Shown: one piece after another, positions 1 to 7,863 of the stretch
Numbering within the stretch: position 1 is the stretch's first letter
Layout of the letters: every line of letters starts with the position of its first letter
NCBI GenBank assembly: GCA_003024985.2
Contig: PXIH01S0015091.1
DNA length: 11,134 nt
Reading direction: 5' to 3' (one strand)
Source of the DNA: Euperipatoides rowelli
Lineage: Eukaryota; Onychophora; Udeonychophora; Euonychophora; Peripatopsidae
Notes under the pieces: model-generated
Told to the model about the DNA's origin: nothing
Seen by the model: only the letters and a program-made list of their open reading frames with translations
The model's database searches: none
Position numbers and translations under genes: made by a program

Positions 1-2
1 TT

Positions 3-754
3 ACCTTAAAAAACAATCGTTCATATAGCAATAAAAGGGATTATCGAATTAAATCTTTAAATCAACAACTCCATTCATACCAAAATATTTCTAACGATCA
101 CCTAGAAGAAATTCATGAAATTATGACACAGTTAGTGGCACTTAATCAGAAAAAGGACAAACTACATAATTATATATTTTATAAGGATAACTTTGTGAAC
201 TTGGTCAATTGTGCTTTGAAGCTTTCTCGTATTGGTTTCTTTCGTAAGCATACTCAGTCAGATATTATTGTTATCAATCATCAGGGTAATAATTATTTTG
301 ATGAAGTGTACACTATAGTTTGGAGTCATGTGTATTCAACATTTTCTCGGTCTGATGCAGAAATGGTAAAATCAGTACAGAACTATATAGACTCTGCAAA
401 GCCATGTCAGCATAATAACTTCATTGTAAATTAACAAATGATTCATGATGCCTTGAACTCTTGTAATAAAAAGGCTGCAGTGGGTCCTGATGGACTTAAT
501 ATATGTATTCTTAGGAATTTTGCTCGTGTATTTTTCCTGATGCTTATGAAAATCTTTAGTAACTTGTTGAGTAAGTTATATTATAAGTTTAATATATTTC
601 AAGCACATTTCATCTTTAAAATTAAGAATGAGAAAATAGTAAAGGATAGACCGGTTTTCATTGTAAAATAATTATGGGTGATGAATATATTTCTTACAAT
701 GATGCTCTAGATACTTTACATGTGAAAAATCTCTGCAAGAACATAGGAAAATAG
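3..754 (+). pseudogene. LINE (non-LTR retrotransposon) ORF2 fragment A: linker, start of reverse transcriptase, possible C-terminal scrap
   Basis: Seen: one reading frame is open from base 3, so it continues beyond the left edge, to base 668, broken only by a TAA at 432-434 and ended by TAA at 669-671. The first ~145 codons are a lysine- and asparagine-rich linker. The part after the first stop reads ALNSCNKKAAVGPDGLN, the helix and GPDG motif that opens the reverse transcriptase of LINEs, and then KDRPVF, matching the RP(I/V) motif about 50 residues further on. The catalytic palm, including YxDD, is absent. In another frame at 674-754 the short peptide SYNDALDTLHVKNL resembles the extreme C-terminus of some LINE ORF2 proteins, which would imply a large internal deletion; this part is weak. 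Known: these domains copy LINE RNA at the target site. Inferred: a dead copy, antisense to the host gene. The family cannot be named. Confidence 0.75.
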
Positions 755-851
755 TATTTTTGTAGAAGCAATTGATTTATAATGTGTAAATGATATTTAA
801 ACCTATATTGTATTATAATAATCAATATGTCAAAAGATTGTAAAAAAAAAA
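755..851 (+). other. possible 3' UTR and poly(A) remnant of LINE fragment A
   Basis: About 90 bases after the last LINE-like codons there is a run of ten A (842-851). A run in this place fits the poly(A) tail of a plus-strand LINE copy. No clear AATAAA precedes it, and the 5' end lies outside the window, so no target-site duplication can be sought. In such AT-rich DNA the run may be chance. Confidence 0.3.
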
Positions 852-2097
852 GTGATCATAATTATCCTTAGGGTCTAGATCATTTTAGTTAATTTACACA
901 GTTCAAGTAATTGACATTTTCAATTATTTTGTAACTTTGGTTTCACTTGTTAATTAAATATACTTGTAAATGTATCTAAATTTCAAACTCTACATAGGCT
1001 AATATATTTATTCTGTCAGTGCATGTTATGTTTGTATATAATTTTTTTAAATAATGGGAATTTTAATGAATATTTTTGTTCCAGAATATTGAGCCACCTC
1101 AGAACCTTAGATTGTTGTTCTAATTCACGCCATATTATTCTTATTTCTAAATAAAACATCATTTTAACATAGCCTATTTAATTTTCTTATCTTTATAGAG
1201 ATTAGTCTTTATTTAAAAAAAACCTCCTGTATCTTAACTGAATTTTAATGAAAATTTTACAATAACTTATGTAAAATCACATAAATATTAATATTCTTTA
1301 TATTGACTTCAATTGCAAAAAAAAAATGTTGTTGCACAATTACTATTATATTTTATTTACTGTCTAATGGAACTGTTCTTAGCAAAGGACTCTGTGTTAT
1401 TAACTATTTGTTGGTTAATGATCTCGGAATATATTAATTATAGTACACCCCTCTATTTATATCAATAGAATAAGAACTTTATTATAATTATTAAGATATA
1501 ATAAATGCCTTTATTTTGTTTGTATTCACATCAATCTGATTTGTTCATAATAAGTTATGTGGTGTATATGTAAGATGAAATTTTATCATCTTGAATCCTA
1601 GCTTATTTCCAATCTTAAAGATAACACAGATAATCTAATATTTAAATATGTGTTAAAATGTACTCTTCACTATCTTTGGATAATTGATCCAAAATTAGTA
1701 AAAACATTATTGTATTAAATGTTAATTTTAATAGTCTGTAAATCTTCTTAAGTAACATAGAATAAGTGATGTTAATGACAGAATAATATTGGATTGAGAA
1801 CTTATAACTACTGCTAATTTGCAAAAACAATCTCCCATGACTATCTCACTATTGGTCATGTGACCTATTCAAGATGGTTGCTGCTAGACATTTATGCCAG
1901 TAGTTAACATATTTTTCCTAGTCTTAAAATAAGTTAAACAATTGATATAAATAAAAGTAGTTTTAGGTGTAACATATCCTTTATAGAAGAAAGATAAGAC
2001 AATGTATAAATGAAAGTGTATAATGTAAGCTAAATGTCATTTTTTAAAAACAATAAAACATTTTCACTATATTAAAAACATAAAGAAAAATCATTAC
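852..2097 (-). other. non-coding AT-rich stretch, inferred intron of the DBH/MOXD1-like gene
   Basis: No reading frame here looks like a protein. The sequence is strongly AT-rich with many short A and T runs, for example A10 at 1317-1326. I looked on the minus strand for the next expected exon of the copper monooxygenase (the PGD, GGLST and EMC motifs of the family) and did not find it, so it is probably left of base 1. The only part of different character is around 1830-1900, listed separately. Confidence 0.5.
1851..1877. promoter_or_regulatory. promoter-like cluster: inverted CCAAT box, E-box, YY1-like site
   Basis: ATTGG (1851-1855), an inverted CCAAT core, is followed directly by the E-box flank TCATGTGA (1856-1863) and then AAGATGG (1871-1877), the core of YY1-type sites. 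This cluster is GC-richer than its surroundings. These are short common words and no transcript start can be seen; it may be a regulatory element in the intron, the edge of an old repeat, or chance. Confidence 0.2.
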
Positions 2098-2183
2098 CTG
2101 ATAATTAAAATCATAATTAACATCTGACATTAGGGGCTCTAATTCTTGACCATCTCTAATAATTTTAATTTCAATCTTAATTC
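2098..2183 (-). CDS. DBH/MOXD1-like copper monooxygenase, internal exon (second of two in window)
   Basis: Seen: on the minus strand this 86-base segment is preceded by a T-rich tract ending TTTTTTAG and followed by CAG|GTAATG, so both splice sites are good. Its first two bases complete the Gly codon begun in the exon at 2373-2433. It then gives exactly 28 codons with no stop and ends on a codon boundary. The peptide contains IRDGQELEPL and ends NYDFNYQ. Known: dopamine beta-hydroxylase and MOXD1 proteins carry an (R)DG(x)E segment followed by D(N)xYDFNxQ-like residues just after the HxH copper ligands, in the C-terminal half of the catalytic core. These enzymes hydroxylate small substrates with O2, copper and ascorbate in secretory vesicles or the ER. 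Inferred: a real host exon closer to MOXD1 than to PHM; substrate unknown. The copper-ligand methionine would be in the next exon, outside the window. Confidence 0.82.
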
Positions 2184-2372
2184 CTAAAAAATAACAATTT
2201 TTTTTTAACATTTGAAGCTCTATTTTTTTAACATTTGAAGAAATAAGTTTAACATTTTTGTAATGGTTATTGTTTGTCTCTCTTATTTTTTTTAGGGACA
2301 ACTTTTATTTTGTCAAATTTATTAACATGAATATCTATTTTTTCTTTCTTAACCATATTTTTGAATACTTAC
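2184..2372 (-). other. spliceosomal intron (189 bases) between the two monooxygenase exons
   Basis: On the minus strand it begins GTAAGT (2372-2367), the best possible donor, and ends in a T-rich tract plus AG (2185-2184). It interrupts a glycine codon after its first base (phase 1). Removing it joins the two exon frames exactly, which is the strongest single argument that both exons are real. It is AT-rich and I see no coding content in it. Confidence 0.8.
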
Positions 2373-2433
2373 CTGCAAGATGGGAATGTAAGAAGTATAA
2401 GAAAACATTAAGACCGTCTTCCGGAATTGCCAC
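2373..2433 (-). CDS. DBH/MOXD1-like copper monooxygenase, internal exon with HxH copper-ligand motif
   Basis: Seen: a 61-base minus-strand segment flanked by a pyrimidine-rich acceptor (TTTGTTTATTAG) and the donor CAG|GTAAGT. Read from its first base it gives IPEDGLNVFLYFLHSHLA plus the first base of a Gly codon completed by the next exon. Known: in DBH, MOXD1 and PHM the H-x-H of this region supplies two of the three ligands of the catalytic copper site (CuM), and the surrounding pattern in DBH/MOXD1 is LH(T/A)HLxG. Here it is LHSHLAG, so both ligand histidines are kept. Inferred: the exon is functional. The preceding exon, expected to hold the end of the N-terminal copper domain, was not found to the right; the intron there runs at least to the window's end and is full of retroelements. 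Confidence is high for the family and moderate for MOXD1 rather than DBH. Confidence 0.82.
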
Positions 2434-2517
2434 CTAATAAACAAATAAAAACATCCATTAATGTCTTTTTTTATATAAAATTAAAAATTAATAAATTATA
2501 TATAATTATATAGAAGG

Positions 2518-2812
2518 TTTTTTTTTCATTTATTTATATTTATTTAAAATCCAGAAATATTTACAAATAAAAACACAAGACCTAACTGAGTTCATTCTAC
2601 CTAGTTTTGCTAATGTCAAAACCATAGCAGCTTGAAAGCCTATTTGTACCACTACTATACTAAGAACATATAAAATATTACAATCACAAAAACAGAAAAC
2701 GTTACCGCAGCATATTACAACTTGCAAAATAATTACTGACAAAGTATTAAAAACTCTCAAACCATTTTAGTTCATACAATTATAAGGTGATGTTTGTCCT
2801 TTTCTTTTTGTA
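2518..2812 (-). other. LINE 3' UTR with AATAAA-like signals and poly(A) tract
   Basis: After the ORF2 stop there are about 285 minus-strand bases with no recognisable protein, then AAATAAATATAAATAAATG followed directly by nine A (2526-2518). Two AATAAA words within about 20 bases of an A tract is how a LINE 3' end is expected to look. A reading frame at 2530-2760 crosses this region, but it encodes a hydrophobic, cysteine-rich peptide with no family resemblance. Confidence 0.6.
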
Positions 2813-3889
2813 TTAACTGTATATTACTAACGATCTGCCTTCCCATCTCTTTTTAATTTCCATATTTTCGAGTCTTTGAAAATCCTTTGTGATAAATTTA
2901 TGCATAAGATCAAAGAACATTGTTTCAGCATCCAAATCCATATTTCCAGCAAAAATCCTCGCACATCTTATCTTCCATAGACTGTATAATAAAATTATAA
3001 GACTTAGCCTTTTATTAGGTGCTGTTTTCTTAATGTCAAGAGGGCATAAACTTTGATATTGTCCATTAGTTTTTTCCATAAGATCTTTATGTTTAAAGAG
3101 AAACAACTTATTACTTTTACAGTTTTGAAAAAGATGCTCCTGTGTTTCAACACATTTTTTGCAAAAGATACAGACAATATCTTGTCCTTTTAAAATACCT
3201 CTTTTAATCAGCAATTGCTGCATAGGAAACCTTTTATTATTAATATTAACCCAAAAGTTATACAAATTATCATATATGCCAAATTTTATTCATATCCAAG
3301 ATTATGGGTTTTGTTAGTACAAACATTATCATTGCAGTGTTCATATAACTTTTTATGAATCTTCCTATATCTTCCTTTTACATTTAAAAGTTCAACCCAA
3401 TATGCTAAATTCACCTCCTTCCAAAAACCAACAAGTCTGTTTTTACTTTCTGAATTTGTTTCGAAAAAAGTTTCCAGTTCTTTCTCTTTCACAAAACATT
3501 TACTTATAAATCCATACACAGTAGTTAAACCCAATAAGCATAGATTCATAATTCCAATTCCGCCTTTCTCTACAGGCATCATAGACCTTTGAAACGATAT
3601 AACTTTAAATCTTTTGTACAACCATGCTTGTACCAATCTTGCCCACTCATCTTGTTGCTTTTTGGAAAACTTTAGGAAAGAAAGATAAAAAGTCCATTTT
3701 GATACTATCAATTTATTGATAATCTCTTTTTTTATCAAACCAATTTGCCCATTGAAAAGACCATTTCTTCATTTTACACTTGATTTACCCAATATCGTCT
3801 TAAATATATGATTATCTTTATATATCAGATGAAAATCCAATCCTAGAATTTTGCCAACCTTGCCTGTCCATTTTCCATAGACAAATTTT
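2813..3889 (-). pseudogene. LINE ORF2 C-terminal region and CCHC zinc finger (zf-RVT type)
   Basis: Seen: two long open minus-strand pieces, 3738-3286 and 3265-2813, in different frames with a shift near 3280. The first carries INKLIVSKWTFYLSFL and, further on, PVEKGGIGIMNL, the P-x2-x-GGxGxxNL motif found after the thumb in L1/Tx1 elements. The second begins with an NFWVNINNKRFP segment, then CIFC (3161-3172), ETQEHLF and the closing Cys at 3119-3121. Together these give C-x2-C...H-x4-C, a zinc finger known as zf-RVT at the end of plant L1 and animal Tx1-like ORF2 proteins and thought to bind RNA or DNA. The last 150 codons are uninterrupted, the best-preserved piece of the element. The stop is TAA at 2815-2813. 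Confidence 0.8.
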
Positions 3890-4704
3890 TCACCCTTTAT
3901 TATAATAAAAGATTTATTTGGGTTAATTTTAGGACCCTTAAATTTTGAAAATCTTGTAAAAGATCTTGAACAATTTGCATTTCCTGTAAAGATTTTACCA
4001 CTATGGTTTTATCATCAATATAATTTATAGTTTTTATAGTTTCACTTAATCCATTTATAATAACTCCTTTGACTCTCCAATTTATGATTTCAATTAACTC
4101 CTTTAAAAAAAAACCCATATAATAAAGAGCTTAATGGTGGTGATCTTTGTAATATGCTATTTCTAAATTTAATCATACTCCATATGATTGTTCATTTTAA
4201 TCGCAATTTTTTTGTATTTAATTATATTCACCACAGTTTTTATTGTTTTATTATTGCCCAAATATCTAAACAACAAACCCTCCAAATACCCCATATTTAA
4301 TGTTGAAAACACATTAACATATACAGCTTTTTGTGCCCAGACTCCTTTGCCAATGCCATAGATACAAAATGTAGAAAAAGAGCTTTTTGGATGGTTCTAC
4401 CTCTGACACCTAACATTCCTGATGGTATCATATCATTTACCACTTCTGTTAGTCTGGTTAGACAAATTCTAGAAATTATCTTGATATTGTTGTTTATGAG
4501 ATCAATTGGTCTCGAATCATCCACATTATGAATTTGCTTCTGTTCTTTGGCAATCGGCACAACTATGGCCTGATTTAGACTACTCCATTCCTTGTTATGT
4601 TCCCCATCTATTTCTCCAATCATGTTAAAAAAGTTTAACAGCAATAATTTCTGCCTATCTCCAAGAACTTTATAATATTCACCTGTTAGCGCATCTGGTC
4701 CTGG
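3890..4704 (-). pseudogene. LINE reverse transcriptase domain with YIDD box, degenerate
   Basis: Seen on the minus strand: PGPDALTGEYYKVLG (PGPD at 4693-4704), then VVPIAKEQKQ and SRPIDLINNNIKIISRI, the usual RPI(S/D)L motif, then GVRGRTIQKA. After a frameshift a motif A region reads NVFSTLN, where the family has an aspartate (D-x3-A-F-D type), so the first catalytic Asp seems lost. LSSLLY corresponds to the QG-x-PLSPLLF motif. The catalytic box is YIDD (4011-4022), intact, and SGLKINPNKSF follows in another frame around 3900-3940. Known: the palm aspartates hold the two metals of polymerisation. At least three frameshifts and several stops disable it. Confidence 0.85.
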
Positions 4705-5424
4705 GCTGCATCAACTGAAACATGCTTTATTGCTTCTTCCAGTTCACCATTCTTAAACAATAATCATCCAGTGGATGAACTAACTCAATGCTTGGATGAG
4801 ACCTATTTTTTGATTTCCAAATATTAAACATGTTAGAACAATTTAATTTTTTTTACCATCCACTTCACCACTGTATGTAAAAATTGGATTAGCCAAAAGT
4901 ATTAAAAATTTTAAATATCCTTCTGCCATGGCTATCTCTCCATGTAGAACCTCACCATTTTTTTAAAAATAAGATTGTGTTTCTCAGCTTTCTTTCTTTA
5001 AGTNTTTTCAAAATAATTGAAGAATTCCTGCTTCTTAATATATCTTTTTAGCTTTTTTATCATCTTCTCTCTAAATTTTAATTCCTCCATTTTATTTACT
5101 TGATCATCTAGTTCCTTGCTCATATTGCTTTTCCTTTTCCTGAAAGATTTACTATTGATGCACATCTCAATCAACTGGGGCGTTTTCTCGTAATTATTTT
5201 TTTCTTTAATTAATAAATACTCTATACATAATTTATACAGTCATTTTTGAACAAGATCCATTTTAGAATATCATTAATTTTCAATCCATGTATAGTTTCT
5301 GTAAGTTGCACCATTTTCTCTTCTTTTAATTTTTCCCATTCTACCAGTGACATTACCGCACTCTTTTCCTGTAATTAACCTTTTTGACCACTTACTCCAA
5401 CTCAACCTCAACATGAACCATATA
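4705..5424 (-). pseudogene. LINE ORF2 linker between endonuclease and reverse transcriptase, degenerate
   Basis: Lysine- and glutamate-rich minus-strand peptide pieces lie between the TDH of the endonuclease and the PGPD of the reverse transcriptase. An example is SKELDDQVNKMEELKFREK, which looks helical and basic, as LINE linkers usually do. A NGE-type motif, common shortly before the polymerase, is seen near 4950. Several stops and shifts break the frame. The stretch holds the only ambiguous base of the window, an n at 5004, which makes the local frame uncertain. It is assigned by position and composition rather than by a catalytic motif. Confidence 0.6.
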
Positions 5425-6057
5425 ATGATCTGTAAAAGTAGGCTATATACTTTACATTATATTTTAGTTTACTCCATTGCCTAATATTAGTTGCTATGCA
5501 ATCTAATCTGTTTGCTGATCTCATATCTGCCCTGGTAACAGAATCGGCATTTCCAGTCTCTCTTGCTACATCTTTAAAACCATTAGAGCTGATAAATAGA
5601 TCATATTTATGATCCCACTTTTGCCCAGCTATATTCCAATCCCCTGCAATAAATATACCACCTTACAATTTATCCAAAATGGCTTATAGATCTCTAAAAA
5701 AAAACAATTTTTTGTTTTCCAAATTAGGACCATGTACATTGATTATAGTGATTTTCCTCTCTGATTTGATTGCAACCTTATATACATAACTACCAGTTAC
5801 AGTGAATGTTATTTCAGTTTCCAAGCAGAATGTTTTTTAATCGCAATCCGCAATCACCTAGCTTCGAAAATATAATAATGCTCCTTAAGTCCTTTCCATT
5901 CAAATATTTTAGCCCGACTGAGTTTACTTTCTTGCACCAATAATATGTCAAGTTTTTGCTTTAAAATGTTCCTTATCTTAGATTTATATCTATCTTGTTT
6001 ATTTAAACCTCACAAATTAATAGTAGCTATCATTAACTTTTTTGCCATTTCACTCAT
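5425..6057 (-). pseudogene. LINE ORF2 endonuclease domain (apurinic-type), degenerate
   Basis: Seen: an ATG at 6057-6055 opens a frame reading MIATINL, then a TGA, then GLNKQDRY. This is the start of the exonuclease-endonuclease-phosphatase fold, with its metal-site Asn. The catalytic Glu appears in LLVQES (Glu codon 5929-5931), the GDWN motif at 5633-5641, a D-x2-R-x4-RLD-like stretch around 5500-5540, and the final T-D-H (in place of the usual S-D-H) at 5425-5433 in a shifted frame. Known: this domain nicks target DNA to prime reverse transcription. All recognised catalytic motifs are still visible, so the domain decayed by scattered stops and at least one frameshift (between the RLD stretch and TDH), not by deletion. 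The first stop is TGA where the family usually has Arg, which fits a CpG transition from CGA. Confidence 0.8.
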
Positions 6058-6700
6058 TATCAAGTAATGTAAAACGATTTTTCAACTCTAGTTCATATTT
6101 ACCTGTTCCTTTCTGTGTGATTTAGACCAGTCCTTTTATGATTTTATAGTGGTTAGATTTTGTTTTAAACTGTGTTATACCTAAATTAAATTTAAATCAT
6201 ATTTGAATAATTTATTTTGTTATCTGTGTTTGCAGAAATTTTTATTTAATTGTTTTTAGAGAGAAATCTTGGATATATATATATTTTTTTTTAGTCAAGG
6301 AAATGCATCTTTGAACTTATAAATTTTAAAACATATTGCGCCTGCACAAGTGCACATTTAATGGCGACTACTTGTATATTTTTATTGTGTCGTTCTTTTT
6401 TAAATAGATTTAATAGTGTTGGTTTGGTGTGTCGTTATGTTTCCTTGCCTTTGGTAAAGTGATAAACTATAAATATTTTGCAGTTTATGGACTGAAGGTG
6501 AGTTGACATTTATTATTTTGTGAATGCTTAAAACTTTTTGGCGTGTTGCCTATGCAAGGACAGCAGTTGTTGAGGCCTTGTGTATGTTATAATGAACAGT
6601 GGTAGACAGAACGTAAGATCTGTAAATTTGAAAAAAATAATATGTGTTCTTATTTGCAGCCAAAGCGTTAGATTAAAAAGAAGCCTTATTATTGGCATTG
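6058..6700. other. non-coding stretch between two LINE remnants
   Basis: No protein-like frame on either strand. It contains a short TA run followed by T9 near 6273-6292 and a slightly GC-richer patch at 6335-6375 (TTGCGCCTGCAC and the neighbouring AAGTGCAC). I searched it for the preceding monooxygenase exon and for a LINE ORF1 on the minus strand and recognised neither. It may be the 5' leader of the element that follows. Confidence 0.4.
6498..6659 (+). other. candidate short intron in a 5' leader
   Basis: CTGAAG|GTGAGT at 6497/6498 is a consensus donor and TTCTTATTTGCAG at 6647-6659 is a good acceptor with a pyrimidine tract, giving a 162-base intron on the plus strand. It lies just upstream of the zinc-knuckle coding stretch. 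No coding frame is joined by it, so it would be a leader intron if real. Matching words at this distance can arise by chance. Confidence 0.25.
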
Positions 6701-7326
6701 ATGTTGATTAGTAGCAAGGGAAGAATTGTTAAAATAAGAGAATTTGAATTATTGGAATCTATTACTGCATGTGGAATAGCAAATGACATTGTGGTGTTTG
6801 CCTTTTTTACAGAAAAAGCTGGTCATTTTTATAAAGTTATTTTCTGTACTATTAAGGAATGGTTGTAAGCTGTTGTTGAGACGGGTGAATGGTTTTGAAG
6901 TAATTTCACAGCCTGGGTACATGCAAAGGAGAGAAGTCCCATTTGCTTTTATTGTAAATCTGTGGGTCAGAGGTTATGCAGTGTCCTAATATATGGTGTT
7001 TGGATTGCAAAATTAAAACTATGAAGGATCATCAAAATTGTGTGTGCCTTAATCCTAAATTGGATGATTTAGAGAGAGTGGATAAAGATAATAAAGGTGA
7101 TTTGTTGAGTAAGTTAGTTGATAAATATTTAGTGTCATCCGTGAATAAGAAATGTATTATTGCATCTGATAGTTTGAGTGAGCAGAATACCCTAGGCCCT
7201 ATTGAGGGTGCTGTTGGGGTAAGTGAAATTCATAGTGATATTATCAAAGAAACTCATCAAAAGGCTTTACCTTTAAGTATTGATAGCAAGGTGTTCCTAG
7301 GAAAACGTCTGAAAATAAAAATGTAA
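6701..7326 (+). pseudogene. LINE ORF1/gag-like fragment with tandem zinc knuckles, degenerate
   Basis: Seen: in one frame CFYCKSVGQR (6944-6973) and, after a one-frame shift, QCPNIWCLDCK followed by DHQNCVC (6979-7047). Read together they form C-x2-C...G(Q)...C-P and then W-C-x2-C...H...C, two adjoining CCHC zinc knuckles in which the first His has become Gln. Known: tandem knuckles of this kind sit near the end of nucleic-acid-binding ORF1 proteins of many LINEs and in gag nucleocapsids. Upstream, short frames (6701-6856 and 6783-6989) may be the broken N-terminal part, but I do not recognise them. Downstream the frame stays open to a TAA at 7324-7326 with a polar, low-complexity tail. Inferred: a dead element protein. 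A domesticated host protein is possible but less likely given the shift and stops. Confidence 0.55.
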
Positions 7327-7863
7327 ACTGCTTTAAGTGTATTGGTGGCCATTGTGAGTATTAGAACTCAATTAAGAGGTTTATTAGATGTGAAAGAAGC
7401 TGAAATGAAAATGATTTATTTTAAGAAGATTATTGATGATAATAAGCTGATCACCAAGAATCTATCTGTTAGATGTTTTCATAAAAAGAGGTGAAGGTGC
7501 TTAGATAAAATGATTATTTGTGGGTCTGTGTATTGTGGGGAGGAGATTGGTGATGCTGTCAATGAATATGTGAGTAAGGACATCAATGATAATTATGTTG
7601 CTGAGTTTAAGACTTTTGTGTTCTACATTGATGATGGTGCCGTGGAGATTTTTTTTTTCCAATTTACTTTGGGGGAGGTTAAACAAGTGGTTAGTTGTCT
7701 TAATAGTCTGGCTCCTCCAGGGGTGGATGGTTTGTCTGTCAAGATGTTTAGAGCTTTTATACACTTGCTATTGCCGAAAATATTAATTATTTTGAATTTA
7801 ATGATGTCAAATTCCTTGATTGGGATGTTTGCTGACCTCATTAGAGCTAATCACCGTAAATAA
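7327..7863 (+). pseudogene. LINE fragment B: linker and start of reverse transcriptase, truncated
   Basis: Seen: the frame of the zinc-knuckle stretch continues here after the TAA and is broken only by a TGA at 7492-7494 before it ends at 7861-7863. The C-terminal part reads FTLGEVKQVVSCLNS, then APPGVDGLSVKMFRA, the (K)APG(P/V)DG(L/I)S motif opening a LINE reverse transcriptase, then IILNLMMSNSLIGMFADLIRA, matching the N-x-S-L-x2-G-x-F/P segment before the usual lysine-rich motif. There the match stops and gypsy sequence begins within about 15 bases. No endonuclease lies between the knuckles and this domain, though LINE ORF2 should have one, so there was either a deletion or a fusion. It is not the same family as fragment A: the two reverse transcriptase starts differ at most positions. 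Confidence 0.75.

Larger units (their letters stand above)
2518..6057 (-). mobile_element. LINE, L1/Tx1-like, nearly full ORF2 plus 3' end, degenerate
   Basis: Seen: on the minus strand the order is endonuclease, linker, reverse transcriptase, C-terminal region, CCHC zinc finger, untranslated region, AATAAA-like signals, then a nine-base A tract (T run at 2518-2526 as written). This is the complete order of a LINE ORF2 unit of about 3.5 kb. The combination of an N-terminal apurinic-type endonuclease with a C-terminal CCHC finger of the zf-RVT kind points to the L1/Tx1 group rather than CR1, RTE or Jockey; that assignment is moderate. No ORF1 was found beyond 6057. The copy has numerous stops and frameshifts and cannot be active. 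It sits in an intron of the monooxygenase gene in the same orientation, 84 bases from the exon at 2433. I could not identify target-site duplications. Confidence 0.85.

Noticed and set aside
1642-1830. 62-codon minus-strand frame in the intron
   Set aside because: No protein-like motif, composition equal to the surrounding AT-rich DNA, and no splice sites that would join it in frame to the monooxygenase exons.
2044-2301. 85-codon minus-strand frame taken as a single gene
   Set aside because: Only its middle part (2183-2098) is coding. The parts on each side are intron: a splice acceptor and a donor fall inside the frame, and the extra residues are low-complexity.
2530-2760. 76-codon minus-strand frame with a hydrophobic, cysteine-rich peptide
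   Set aside because: It lies between the LINE stop codon and its A tract, so it is most likely untranslated LINE sequence. The peptide shows no family pattern, and its hydrophobicity is expected from T-rich codons.
4331-4531. Plus-strand 66-codon frame
   Set aside because: It is the antisense shadow of the minus-strand LINE reverse transcriptase, whose motifs are clear.
6058-6660. Preceding monooxygenase exon on the minus strand
   Set aside because: A short open piece around 6330-6365 contains one Cys but neither the expected cysteine pattern nor good splice sites, so it was not called.
7501-7841. Minus-strand frames opposite the LINE fragment B
   Set aside because: They are shadows of the plus-strand APPGVDGLS coding stretch and show no motif of their own.
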